A stretch of DNA of 64,000 bases, from NCBI RefSeq assembly GCF_029892045.1, contig NZ_CP120367.1, forward strand, positions 372,001 through 436,000. The letters run 5' to 3'. Source of the DNA: Sinorhizobium numidicum. Lineage in GTDB: Bacteria > Pseudomonadota > Alphaproteobacteria > Rhizobiales > Rhizobiaceae. The position numbers and the translations under genes were made by a program. The stretch's first letter is position 1. Each line of letters starts with the position of its first letter. The notes under the pieces were generated by a model. That model was not told the DNA's origin and searched no databases. It worked only from the letters and a program-made list of their open reading frames with translations. Below are positions 8,588-17,538 of the stretch, piece after piece.

Positions 8588-9721
8588 ATGAGCAAGCTGG
8601 AGACGCCGATTTCCATGGTGAGGCCGGGCCAGATTGAATTCGGCATGGGCGTGGCGAAGCGGCTTGGAACTTGGGCCGAAGGCAAGGACGTCCGTCGCGT
8701 CCTCGTTATTTCGGACGCCTTCAACGCAGAACGTATTGACGTCCTTGGGCTTAACGGCGAGGTCGTGGTGTTTGGTGACGTCAAAGGCGAACCGGATACG
8801 GCCGATCTTGATCGCGTCCTCCACGCTGCAAACGGTGCCAACGCCGACCTGATCGTCGGCTTCGGCGGCGGTAGTGCCATGGATCTTGCCAAGTTCGCGG
8901 CGGTTCTTGCCAGCTCGTCGCAGCGGCTGCCGGATGTCGTCGGCGCCGGAAAGGTCGCCGAGCCGCGCACCGTGGCGCTTGCGCAAGTCCCGACGACCTC
9001 GGGCACAGGGAGTGAGGCCGGTATCCGCGCCTTGGTGACCGATCCGCAGACCAAGGCGAAGCTCGCTGTCGAGAGCATTCATATGCTTGCCGATATCGCC
9101 GTGATTGATCCGTCGCTGACATTCTCGGTACCGCCGAAGGTAACGGCTGCAACGGGAATAGATGCAATGGCCCATTGCGTCGAGGCCTTCACCAATCGCA
9201 AGTCCCACCCCGCGATTGACATCTACGCGCTCGAAGGCGTTCGTCTGGTCGGGCGGTATCTCGCGCGCGCCGTGCGTGACGGACAAGACGTGGAAGCGCG
9301 CGCCGGCCTTTCTTTGGCGTCGCTTTACGGCGGCTATTGTCTCGGACCAGTGAACACGGCGGGAGGCCATGCCCTTGCCTATCCACTCGGTACACGCTGG
9401 CACGTCGCGCATGGTGCCGCCAACGCGCTGATCTTTCCGCATGTTCTTGCCTTCAATACGCCGGCTGTCCTTGAAAAGACGAAGGCGATCCTCGAGGCAC
9501 TGGGACTTGCGCCGTCAGACGATATCGGTTCGGTCTTCGAAGCAGCGCACGAATTCTGCGCCTCACTCGGCATAGAGATGCAACTGTCTGAACTGGGTGT
9601 CGCGGCCGATGACCTCGGCACGATGGCCGACGACGCCTTCGCCATCAGGCGTCTGCTCGACAACAATCCGCGCGAACTTTCCCGCGCTGACATTTTGTCG
9701 ATCTACGAGGCAGCCTATTAG
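8588..9721 (+). CDS. Iron-containing alcohol dehydrogenase
   Basis: NAD(P)-dependent group III (Fe-ADH) dehydrogenase, 377 residues. The nucleotide motif is GGGSAMD (93-99). The four metal ligands are visible as D192 and H196 (GIDAMAHCVEAF), H261 (AGGHALAYPLG) and H275 (HGAANA). GGGAGGA lies about nine bases before the ATG. It lies 290 bases after the sialidase-like gene and before pdxA2. In four-carbon acid sugar loci dehydrogenases often oxidise the 3-hydroxyl or supply the acid; some members reduce maleylacetate or lactaldehyde. The substrate is not identified. Confidence 0.9.
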   Translation: MSKLETPISMVRPGQIEFGMGVAKRLGTWAEGKDVRRVLVISDAFNAERIDVLGLNGEVVVFGDVKGEPDTADLDRVLHAANGANADLIVGFGGGSAMDLAKFAAVLASSSQRLPDVVGAGKVAEPRTVALAQVPTTSGTGSEAGIRALVTDPQTKAKLAVESIHMLADIAVIDPSLTFSVPPKVTAATGIDAMAHCVEAFTNRKSHPAIDIYALEGVRLVGRYLARAVRDGQDVEARAGLSLASLYGGYCLGPVNTAGGHALAYPLGTRWHVAHGAANALIFPHVLAFNTPAVLEKTKAILEALGLAPSDDIGSVFEAAHEFCASLGIEMQLSELGVAADDLGTMADDAFAIRRLLDNNPRELSRADILSIYEAAY

Positions 9722-9860
9722 GCGACGCAAACTATGCGAGCGGCCATCCCCCGGAGTGCCGAGCGCAGTACATTATAATCGGCCGCGTCTTGACCTGGGG
9801 CTGGCACCCCTCAGACCGTAGGATAGAGGGTCGCATATTCCGCAGGAGGCAAGAGAGATC

Positions 9861-10847
9861 ATGAGAAACGAGACGCGTGTCGCAATAACACTCGGGGATC
9901 CGGCGGGCGTGGGACCGGAGGTCATCGTCAAAGCGCTCGCAACATTGCCGCGAAAAGCGCTCGCGAACTTCGTTGTGGTCGGCAATCTTGAAGCGCTGGA
10001 ACGCGCCAAGCGAGTGACGTCCGTATCGGTCAATTTCGAGACGGTGCCAACCGATGGCGCCGTGCTGGTCGATGAAGTGCCGCTCGACGCACCATTGCCG
10101 GAGATCGGAAAAGTCAGCGCTGCGGCAGGCGAAGCCTCGGTGCGCTATATTCGCCGCGCGGTCGACCTGGCGCTCGCAGGCGAAGCCGATTGCATCGTCA
10201 CCGCCCCGATCAACAAGGAGGCGATGAATCTCGCCGGCCATCATTTCGACGGTCATACCGGTCTGCTTGCCCATCTGACCGGGTCGAAGAGCTCGTTCAT
10301 GCTGCTTGCCTCCGAAAGGCTGAATACTATCCATGTCTCGACCCATGTGTCCCTTCGCGGCGCGATCGAGCGGGCGACGGTGGAACGCGTGCTTGCAACG
10401 ATTGGGGCCGGACACGCGCATTTCATGCGGCTCGGCAGGCACCCGCGTATCGCTGTCGCGGGCCTCAACCCGCACTGCGGCGAAAACGGCCTTTTTGGCG
10501 ACGAGGACATGCGTTTTCTGGCCCCCGCCGTCGAACTGGCAAAGGCCAAGGGTATCGATGTTTCAGGTCCGATCTCGGCCGACACAGTTTTCGCCCGCGC
10601 CCATACTGGAGCTTTCGATCTGGTTGTTGCCCAGTACCACGACCAGGGACATATCCCGATCAAGCTCGTGGCCTTCGACACGGCAGTCAATGTGTCGCTC
10701 GGATTGCCGATCGATCGTGTATCGGTCGATCATGGGACGGCCTTCGACATTGCCGGCACCGGCAAAGCGAACCACGTCAACATGCTTTCGGCAATCGCCT
10801 ATGCGCGGCTGGTCGCGGCGTCCCCAAGGCATCCAGCCGCCGCGTAG
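9861..10847 (+). CDS. pdxA2: PdxA2-type 4-phospho-threonate/erythronate dehydrogenase
   Basis: A 328-residue member of the PdxA family: [10 protein letters not shown] at 11-20, APINKEAMN at 115-123, the metal site residues around [29 protein letters not shown] and [12 protein letters not shown], and [11 protein letters not shown] near the end. PdxA oxidises 4-phosphohydroxythreonine in vitamin B6 synthesis, whereas PdxA2 paralogues oxidise and decarboxylate 4-phospho-threonate or -erythronate made by DUF1537 kinases. The linked kinase fragment (1-62) and the absence of ksgA/surA-type neighbours support PdxA2. A moderate site (GCAGGAGGCAAGAG) precedes the ATG. Confidence 0.85.
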   Translation: MRNETRVAITLGDPAGVGPEVIVKALATLPRKALANFVVVGNLEALERAKRVTSVSVNFETVPTDGAVLVDEVPLDAPLPEIGKVSAAAGEASVRYIRRAVDLALAGEADCIVTAPINKEAMNLAGHHFDGHTGLLAHLTGSKSSFMLLASERLNTIHVSTHVSLRGAIERATVERVLATIGAGHAHFMRLGRHPRIAVAGLNPHCGENGLFGDEDMRFLAPAVELAKAKGIDVSGPISADTVFARAHTGAFDLVVAQYHDQGHIPIKLVAFDTAVNVSLGLPIDRVSVDHGTAFDIAGTGKANHVNMLSAIAYARLVAASPRHPAAA

Positions 10848-11263
10848 CTCCTTTGGTCTTGCTGCGGCATGCTTCATTGGCGTGATCTTGCTGAGCGTCA
10901 TCTCCGCAAACTCGGAACGGGAAGGGCGGAAACAATGGGGCGTGCTTGTGTCAGCCGGCATTTTTGCGACCGTTGCTTCGTTCGCGTTGCCTGCGCCAGG
11001 TGTCGCTCACTGCGAAACCCCTGGTTATCCGTTTGCCATCAGCAGAGTGGCGGCAAGTCGATTGCAGCAATGCGGCGCTCGTAACCGCGCTTGCATTTTC
11101 CGGAAAAGTTGCGTGGCCATCGCGATACTGACGTGGCATCCTCGGGCTTTGAAGCGCCAGGACATGAAAACGACCCCAATTATGGTGATGCGGTGTGACC
11201 TTCGGTTGATTGACGCTTATGTCGCCACATGGGAAAACTCGGCCGGGGAACTGGAAGAACACC
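10848..11263. other. Intergenic region, nothing assignable
   Basis: About 416 bases. One plus-strand frame is open and carries a hydrophobic stretch (FIGVILLSVISA), but it has no start with a ribosome site and continues into the next gene out of frame. I see no gene, terminator or repeat that I can support. Confidence 0.3.
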
Positions 11264-11473
11264 ATGGGGCTGGTGACGCTCGTACTGACTGTTTGCCTTA
11301 TCTCGGCGCCTGAAAGGTGCCGAGAGGAGAACCTGCAATTTCAAGGCCACAGTTCCCTGACACAGTGCATGTTCCAGTCCGTCATCTACATCGCCAAGTG
11401 GTCGGAGGAGCACCCGGCTCTGCGTGTGAAGAGGTGGCGATGCAAGCTTCAGGACGCCGGTCGGCTCATCTGA
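11264..11473 (+). CDS. Small Cys-rich hypothetical protein with N-terminal hydrophobic segment
   Basis: A 69-residue product beginning MGLVTLVLTVCLISAPERC, a short hydrophobic export or anchor segment followed by a polar domain with four to five cysteines (ERC, QCMF, RWRC). The arrangement CLI-x3-C ... QCM ... WRCK resembles a small secreted protein family common in Rhizobiales, from memory. GGAAGA lies eight bases upstream. The frame opens earlier at 11210, but without a better site. Function unknown. Confidence 0.55.
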   Translation: MGLVTLVLTVCLISAPERCREENLQFQGHSSLTQCMFQSVIYIAKWSEEHPALRVKRWRCKLQDAGRLI

Positions 11474-11647
11474 GTGGCTCCTCCTCGCTCGTCTCAGAGA
11501 GAATCCTTCACTGGCTATTCGCAAAGTCATCGTGTTCGGCAGTATCGATGCCGGCGTGCTATAGGTTCCGATGGCTGGCTATCATGTGTCCAATCTGACG
11601 AGGCCGCCGCAACATCGCTGTCGTTCCGATGTGCCGGTCCGCGGCCG

Positions 11648-12151
11648 CTATTTTGACAACCGGCCCTCGTCGTCGATCAAAACAAGACGCGACGGTGCTG
11701 CACCGCCCCACGTCCAGAGTACGAGATTAAGATCCTCCGCCGTTGCCCCGGGAGCGAAGCTTCTGACAAGCAGGGCGTGGTAGCCGCCGGCGATCAGCCG
11801 GCGTGCAAAAGCTTGCGTTCTTGCTTCTCCGTTCGCCTTCATCTGATCGCGCCAGGTGGAGTCCGCAAGCGCCACGGCATCCATGTGCTCAGCCGCAAGG
11901 GCTTCTTCGTCCCGGGTATCGAAGACGCGTTCTATCTCGGCGTCATAGGAGACGAGCGTGGTCGGCTGCAAACTGCCCACCTGGTTTGCCTCCCTCAATG
12001 CGGTCATCACCGACAGAGACGAATAGAGGGCCGGCACCCCCTTGGGATTGAACCGTCCGCCATAAAGTTCGGCCCCTCGGCCGGACAGCGGCTCACGCGC
12101 GTATATAGGATTGAGTGCACGATAGAGCTTGCCGTGATAGCGCATCGACAA
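11648..12151 (-). CDS. RES-domain toxin of a Xre/RES toxin-antitoxin pair
   Basis: A 167-residue RES-family protein. RES toxins deplete NAD+ in the host cell; the name comes from conserved Arg, Glu and Ser residues. Visible are LYRA (R11), the family block GGRFNPKGVPALYSS with R33, and ALREA with the conserved Glu (about E54). Its start follows the stop of the antitoxin gene by two bases, so the pair is coupled. Length and gene order (antitoxin first) match known xre-res modules. The start may be the Met two codons later. Confidence 0.88.
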   Translation of the reverse strand: MSMRYHGKLYRALNPIYAREPLSGRGAELYGGRFNPKGVPALYSSLSVMTALREANQVGSLQPTTLVSYDAEIERVFDTRDEEALAAEHMDAVALADSTWRDQMKANGEARTQAFARRLIAGGYHALLVRSFAPGATAEDLNLVLWTWGGAAPSRLVLIDDEGRLSK

Positions 12152-12153
12152 CG

Positions 12154-12504
12154 TCAGGCGTGGATGCCGGCGTCGACTGCATCGATATAGTCGAGAACGT
12201 CATCGGCACGCCCGCTGCGCACAAGCTGCATGGCCGTCTGGCCAGAAAAGCCAGGAAGCGGTTCGGACCTGTACCATGCATAGGCGATCAGCGCAGAGCC
12301 GAAACGCGGTTCCGCCTTGTTGACGATTTCGACCATTTCGCGAAGGCGCCGCTGTGTTTTGTCCGACTGCACACGGTCCTTGCGCTGAACCGCGTCCTTT
12401 CCAAGGCCGGCCGTTCGGGCAACCTCCTCGGTCGTCGTGCGGAAGGCGCTGGCTATCTTGCGCGGAGCAAAAATTCCATTGTCTGCATATAGAGCAAGCC
12501 CCAT
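12154..12504 (-). CDS. Antitoxin with Xre/MbcA/ParS-type C-terminal domain
   Basis: A 116-residue antitoxin partner of the RES toxin. The C-terminal part (EIVNKAEPRFGSALIAYAWYRSEPLPGFSGQTAMQLVRSGRADDVLDYI, residues about 60-110) is the MbcA/ParS toxin-binding domain formerly DUF2384. The N-terminal part is a helix-turn-helix-like region (ASAFRTTTEEVARTAGL). The start at 12504 (MGLALYADNG) was chosen over one ten codons upstream, because GGGAGATATC lies just before it. Such antitoxins usually repress their own promoter, which would lie in 12505-12665. Confidence 0.82.
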   Translation of the reverse strand: MGLALYADNGIFAPRKIASAFRTTTEEVARTAGLGKDAVQRKDRVQSDKTQRRLREMVEIVNKAEPRFGSALIAYAWYRSEPLPGFSGQTAMQLVRSGRADDVLDYIDAVDAGIHA

Positions 12505-12665
12505 CGAGATATCTCCCTTCCTGCCAGTGAACATGACGCAATATAGCGTCAGAAGTGGCGAATTTCAAACTGTGCTTTGTTGTAGTGATGCGAAGAAGCA
12601 AGCGCTGTTTTCGGGTGAATTGGGGACGAGGCATTCCTCCCGCGCTTCCATAACCATCGCAATCT

Positions 12666-13985
12666 TCAATAACGCGTGATCCCGTATGCCGTCGCTTCCG
12701 GCAATATCGGTGCATATTCGGAACCATCTACCCTCGAAGGGCGACCTTCGATGAGCAGTTCGCTGATGCGCGCTGGCGAGCGAGCAATGACCTTGCCACG
12801 TCGGATGACGGCCAGGCGGTTGGGCTTCAACCGCAATGCCTCCAGCGGATCGCGAGCCTGAAGAATGATGAGATCGGCATTGCAGCCTTGCTCAAGACCG
12901 TAGCCTTCAAGGCTCATCGTCTTGGCCGAATTGACGGTAAGGGCATCGAATATCTTCTTCTTGTCCTCGATCGCGGCCATCTGGGCAACATGGATCGCCA
13001 TGTGGCCGACCTCCAGCATGTCCGCCGAGCCCATCGAATACCAAGGGTCCATCACGCAATCATGACCAAAGGAGACGTTGAGACCAGCTTCCATCAACTC
13101 ACGCACACGCGTCATGCCACGCCGCTTCGGATAGGTATCGTGGCGGCCTTGCAGCATGATGTTGATCAGCGGATTGGGTATGACGTTGATTTGAGCTTCC
13201 GCCATTAGCGGGATGAGCTTCGAGACATAATAATTATCCATCGAGTGCATCGAGGTGAGGTGGGAGCCGGCGACGCGGCCCTGAAGCCCGAAACGGATCG
13301 TCTCTGCCGCCAGGCTTTCAATGTGGCGTGACATCGGATCATCGGTCTCGTCGCAATGCATGTCGACCGCAAGGCCTCGATCAGCGGCTATTCGGCACAG
13401 GGCCTCGACGGAAGCAGCCCCATCGCTCATCGTGCGCTCGAAATGTGGAATGCCGCCGACAACGTCGAGGCCCATATCAAGCGCTCTTTCCAGGGCATCG
13501 ACGCCGACCGGCGAACGATAATAGCCGTCCTGGGGGAAGGCTACGAGCTGCAGATCGATGTATGGTGCGACCCTCTCGCGAACCTCGAGCAGCGCCTCGG
13601 CCGTAACTAGCCTCGGATCGCTTGTATCGACATGGCTCCGAATGAAAAGAAGGCCCTGCGAAACGGCAAGGTCGCAGTAGCGCAACGCCCGCTCCACCAG
13701 CGCTTCGCGCGTCAACGTCGGTCTGAGCTCCCCCCAAAGGGCGATACCTTCAAGCAATGTACCGGAGCGATTCATGCGCGGCAGCCCGAGCGACAAGGTG
13801 GCGTCCATATGGAAATGCGGATCGACGAAGGGCGGTGAAACGAGGCGACCCGTGGCGTCGATCTCCTCGATGGCTGCGGCTTCGATCCTTTGCCCGAGCT
13901 CTGCGATCTTGCCGCCTTTGGCGCCGATATCGATACCGACGCGACCATCGGGAAGATTTGCGTTTCGTATGATCAGATCGAACAT
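12666..13985 (-). CDS. Cytosine deaminase-like amidohydrolase
   Basis: A 439-residue metal-dependent amidohydrolase of the cytosine deaminase/AtzC type. Metal ligands are H57xH59 (DPHFHMD), a His in AVDMHCDETDD, a His in VAGSHLTSMHS and an Asp in FGHDCVMDPW. It should remove an amino group, or hydrolyse a ring or N-alkyl bond, of a pyrimidine- or triazine-like compound. The chosen start (MFDLIIRNANLPDG) fits the family; an in-frame ATG at 14015 adds ten residues and cannot be excluded because neither has a strong ribosome site. It is the last gene of the BMP-type importer operon, which points to a nitrogen heterocycle as substrate. Confidence 0.87.
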   Translation of the reverse strand: MFDLIIRNANLPDGRVGIDIGAKGGKIAELGQRIEAAAIEEIDATGRLVSPPFVDPHFHMDATLSLGLPRMNRSGTLLEGIALWGELRPTLTREALVERALRYCDLAVSQGLLFIRSHVDTSDPRLVTAEALLEVRERVAPYIDLQLVAFPQDGYYRSPVGVDALERALDMGLDVVGGIPHFERTMSDGAASVEALCRIAADRGLAVDMHCDETDDPMSRHIESLAAETIRFGLQGRVAGSHLTSMHSMDNYYVSKLIPLMAEAQINVIPNPLINIMLQGRHDTYPKRRGMTRVRELMEAGLNVSFGHDCVMDPWYSMGSADMLEVGHMAIHVAQMAAIEDKKKIFDALTVNSAKTMSLEGYGLEQGCNADLIILQARDPLEALRLKPNRLAVIRRGKVIARSPARISELLIEGRPSRVDGSEYAPILPEATAYGITRY

Positions 13986-14022
13986 GACAGCACCGATGTG
14001 AGAAGGGACAGGCATGAGAGCG

Positions 14023-14967
14023 TCATCGCTCGCCGCGACGATAGGGCTGCATCAGACTTTGCGGAACCCTAGCACGGCGGGCCATCACAGCAAGCGCTGC
14101 GATCGAGAGAAGATAAGGCGTCATCAGGAAAATCTGGTAAGGCACCAACCCGCCAATGACGGTTTGTAGCCTAAGCTGAAATGCATCGAAGAAGGCAAAA
14201 AGCAGCGCACCTAGAAAGGCACGGCCAGGACGCCAGGACGCAAAGATCACGAGCGCGATGCAAATCCAGCCACGTCCCTGCACCATCGTCGGAAAGAAGC
14301 TGTTGAACGCCGATAGCGTCAGAAAAGCGCCGCCCATGGCCATTAGCGCGCTGCCGGTGAGGATGGCGCCATAGCGGATCATCACCGGATTAATCCCTTG
14401 GGCCTCGGCCGCATGCGGATTTTCCCCCGTCATCCGGATTGCAAGGCCAAGCGGCGTGCGGAAGAGAAGATAGGCCATGGAGAGCGCCAATAGGATGGCA
14501 AGATAGGTCGGCGGCGTCTGAGAGAAGAAGGCTTGGCCGAAAAACGGCAGCTCCGAGAGGACCGGGACATCAACGGGCTGAAACGGCGCGATCGTCGGCG
14601 GGGTACTGGCAAGTGGTACGACCAGGCGGAATATGAAATAACTGAGACTGGAGGCAAAAAGTGTAATGCCAAGCCCGGTCACATGCTGAGAAAGGCCAAG
14701 CGTCACTGTCAGAACGCCGTGCAGTAGACCAAAAATCGCACCGGCAACGGCGGCGACGATGAGCCCCGACCATAAATCGGCCCCGTGAAAAACAGCGAGC
14801 CATCCGACCATCGCGCCGAAGGTCATGATGCCCTCGATGCCAAGATTGAGCACCCCGGAACGTTCGCATAAAAGCGCGCCCAGTGTGCCAAAGAGGAGCG
14901 GGGTGGCGATGCGCAGGACCGCCGCCCACAAACCGGCCGATGATACGATGTCGACAAGTGCCATCAT
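14023..14967 (-). CDS. ABC transporter permease, nucleoside/BMP type (second permease)
   Basis: A 314-residue inner-membrane permease of the branched-chain/BMP-linked family (PF02653). Marks are GALLCERSGVLNLGIEGIMTFGAM near the N-terminus, characteristic of the nucleoside importers YufQ/NupC, and several long hydrophobic segments. Its ATG overlaps the stop of the first permease gene (ATGA). It works with the permease at 14964-16013 and the ATPase at 16003-17538. Confidence 0.92.
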   Translation of the reverse strand: MMALVDIVSSAGLWAAVLRIATPLLFGTLGALLCERSGVLNLGIEGIMTFGAMVGWLAVFHGADLWSGLIVAAVAGAIFGLLHGVLTVTLGLSQHVTGLGITLFASSLSYFIFRLVVPLASTPPTIAPFQPVDVPVLSELPFFGQAFFSQTPPTYLAILLALSMAYLLFRTPLGLAIRMTGENPHAAEAQGINPVMIRYGAILTGSALMAMGGAFLTLSAFNSFFPTMVQGRGWICIALVIFASWRPGRAFLGALLFAFFDAFQLRLQTVIGGLVPYQIFLMTPYLLSIAALAVMARRARVPQSLMQPYRRGER

Positions 14968-16013
14968 CTGCGGATCCTGTACTGGGTGAAGAACAAAGCA
15001 ACAAGCATGGTGAGCAGAGAGAGCGCTACCGTGACATCGGCAATATAGGTTGGAATGCTAAGCGCGCGGCTCATTCCATCGGCGCCGACAAACATCGTGG
15101 CGGTGAAAAGGGCGGTAAGCACTACACCGATCGGATGCAGGTTTGCGAGCATGGCGACAATAATGCCCGAATAGCCGAAGCCTGGCGAAAGATCGGTCGT
15201 TACATAGCCCTTCACACCCATCACCTCGATCGCTCCGGCGAGGCCCGCCAGTCCTCCCGAAAGACAGGCGACCTTGACTAAGGTCAGCTTGAGGGGAACG
15301 CCGGCAAAGATTGCAGCCGCCGGATTAAGACCGGCTGCTCGTGACTGCATGCCGAAAACGGTGCGCGATTGCGCGAAATGTACAACAACAGCGATCACGA
15401 CCGCGAATGCCAAGCCGATGTGCAGGCGAGACCGCTCGATAAGCTTCGGCAGCAGCGCGTGATCGCTGACCGGCGTGGATTGCGGCCATCCGAAGGCGAG
15501 CGGATCCTTCAAGACGCCGTCGATGAGCATCGACACGAACAGCAAACTGACGAAATTGAGCAGCAGGCTGGTCACGACTTCATCGACTGAAAAGCGAAGG
15601 CGCAACCAGAGCGGCACAAGGATGAGCACCATTCCGGCGATGGCGCCAGCTGTCAGCAATGCCGGGATGAGCAACGGTGCAGGCAAGGCGGAAAGAAAAT
15701 CCGACCCGAGAGCTGCGACGATGATTGCGCCGAGATAGAACTGTCCCTCGGCGCCGATGTTCCAGAGCCGCGCCCGAAAGGCGACCGCGGCCGCAAGGCC
15801 GGTCAAGATCAATGGCGTCGCGCGTGTCAGTGTCTCGGTTGCTGCGAGCCGCGTGCCGAAGGCGCCGCTGACAATCAGCCAGTAAGCTTTGAGAACGGGT
15901 GCACCGGCAAGGCCGATCAAGATCCCTGCCATGGCAAGGGCGGCTAGGACCGCCATCAGGGCAGCGGCGATAATGAGTGCGATCGGACGATGATCGCGGC
16001 GCTCAAGACGCAT
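14964..16013 (-). CDS. ABC transporter permease, nucleoside/BMP type (first permease)
   Basis: A 349-residue permease of the same family, with an Arg-rich cytoplasmic N-terminus (MRLERRDHRPIALII), the block FRARLWNIGAEGQFYLGAI typical of YufP/NupB, and about nine hydrophobic segments. It overlaps the ATPase gene by 11 bases and the next permease gene by four. Together these predict an importer of nucleosides, nucleobases or similar heterocycles. Confidence 0.92.
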   Translation of the reverse strand: MRLERRDHRPIALIIAAALMAVLAALAMAGILIGLAGAPVLKAYWLIVSGAFGTRLAATETLTRATPLILTGLAAAVAFRARLWNIGAEGQFYLGAIIVAALGSDFLSALPAPLLIPALLTAGAIAGMVLILVPLWLRLRFSVDEVVTSLLLNFVSLLFVSMLIDGVLKDPLAFGWPQSTPVSDHALLPKLIERSRLHIGLAFAVVIAVVVHFAQSRTVFGMQSRAAGLNPAAAIFAGVPLKLTLVKVACLSGGLAGLAGAIEVMGVKGYVTTDLSPGFGYSGIIVAMLANLHPIGVVLTALFTATMFVGADGMSRALSIPTYIADVTVALSLLTMLVALFFTQYRIRR

Positions 16014-17538
16014 GACCGGCCTCGCTCGTTACATGCCATTCGCCAGCCATCATCAGTCCGAGCTTTCGGGGATTTGCCTCCTCGGCGGATATGGGCTGTG
16101 AGAGCCGACCCTTGACGATTGCCTGGATGCGGTCGGCAAGGCCGATCACCTCGTCGAGGTCCTCCGAGATCAGCAGCACGGCCGTTTTTTCCTCGCGCGC
16201 CTTGAGTATGCGGGCGTGAATGGCGGCTACGGCGCCTTCATCAAGGCCGCGGGTCGGTTGCGAGGCAACAAGAATGCGCGGGCGATTGCAAAGGTTGCGG
16301 CCGAGGATAAGCTTTTGCATGTTGCCGCCGGAGAGAAGCCGCGTCGGGGTCACGGGCCCACCGCCACGCACGTCGAAATCTCGAATGATGTTTTTCGCGA
16401 AGGCAATAGCCGCTCTTCGGTTGACCAATCCGTATCTTGAGAAAGAAGGCGCCGTAATCTGCTCGAGGACGGCGTTCTCCCAGACGGCCATCTCGCCGAT
16501 AGCACCCTCCTTGTTCCGGTCTTCCGGGACGCGCCCGACGCCAGCCTCGATCAAGCTTCGAACGTTGAGCGCATCCACCATTTCATTAAAGAGCACAATG
16601 TCGCCGGCGCTCCACGACGCAAGGCCGCAGACGACACGGGCGAGGGTCGCCTGACCGTTGCCGGAGACGCCGATAATGCCAAGTGTCTCACCGGCATGAA
16701 GACGGAAGCTCACATCCTTCAGGCGATCGACGCCACCTTCGTTCACCGTGATGCGGACAGCTTCGAAAGCAATCTCGCCCGGGGGCAAGGCCTCGCGCAC
16801 CGGGCGCGTGACACGATGCCCGACCATGAGCTCGGCAAGCTCGGACTTGTTGGTTTCGTGCGTGTGGCGTTCGGCGACGACCTTGCCGCCGCGCAGCACC
16901 ACCACGCGATCGGCAGCGCTCATGACTTCGTCCAGCTTATGGGAGATGAAGATCAGCGACAGGCCCTGGCGTGCCATTTCCCGCAGGGTCCGGAAGAGCC
17001 GCTCGGCTTCCAAATTTGTGAGGACCGCCGTCGGTTCGTCCAAGATGAGAATACGGGCGTCGTTGTAGAGGGCTTTCAGAATTTCCACGCGCTGCTGCTC
17101 GCCGACCGAGAGATCGCCGAGGCGTGCGCCGGGATCCACCTTGAGGCCAAATCGATCGGCGATCGCGAGCAATCTTCTCTTGGCCGCCGCAACATCCGAC
17201 CTCAGCGACCAAAGCTTCTCCGTCCCGGCCATGACGTTTTCGATGACCGTTAGGTTCGGAGCGAGCGAGAAATGCTGATGTACCATCCCGATCCCGGCGC
17301 GGATTGCCGCGCGAGGCCGACCGTGCGGCAGTTCGGCGCCGTCGACCAGCACGCTGCCGCAATCAGGCACATGATGGCCGAAGAGGATGCTCATCAAGGT
17401 CGTCTTGCCGGCACCATTCTCTCCAAGCAGCGCCAGCACCTCTCCCTTGCCGAGGGTCAAGGAGATATCATCGTTCGCCTTGATGGCGCCGAAGCGCTTG
17501 CTGATGCCGTTGAGTTGAAGAACAGGAGCGGAAGTCAT
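16003..17538 (-). CDS. ABC transporter ATP-binding protein with two ABC domains, nucleoside/BMP type
   Basis: A 511-residue double ATPase. The first domain has Walker A GENGAGKTT, signature LSVGEQQRVEI and Walker B LILDEPTAVL. The second domain has the divergent Walker A-like GVSGNGQATL, signature LLSGGNMQKLI and LVASQPTRGLD, with the normal Glu of Walker B missing. Such asymmetry is normal for this family, in which only one site is fully active. ATGA overlap with the amidase gene upstream. Confidence 0.92.
   Translation of the reverse strand: MTSAPVLQLNGISKRFGAIKANDDISLTLGKGEVLALLGENGAGKTTLMSILFGHHVPDCGSVLVDGAELPHGRPRAAIRAGIGMVHQHFSLAPNLTVIENVMAGTEKLWSLRSDVAAAKRRLLAIADRFGLKVDPGARLGDLSVGEQQRVEILKALYNDARILILDEPTAVLTNLEAERLFRTLREMARQGLSLIFISHKLDEVMSAADRVVVLRGGKVVAERHTHETNKSELAELMVGHRVTRPVREALPPGEIAFEAVRITVNEGGVDRLKDVSFRLHAGETLGIIGVSGNGQATLARVVCGLASWSAGDIVLFNEMVDALNVRSLIEAGVGRVPEDRNKEGAIGEMAVWENAVLEQITAPSFSRYGLVNRRAAIAFAKNIIRDFDVRGGGPVTPTRLLSGGNMQKLILGRNLCNRPRILVASQPTRGLDEGAVAAIHARILKAREEKTAVLLISEDLDEVIGLADRIQAIVKGRLSQPISAEEANPRKLGLMMAGEWHVTSEAGHAS

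Noticed and set aside
10333..11313. Long plus-strand open frame overlapping pdxA2 and continuing beyond it
   Set aside because: Mostly a shadow of pdxA2 in another frame; no ribosome site and no recognisable domain.
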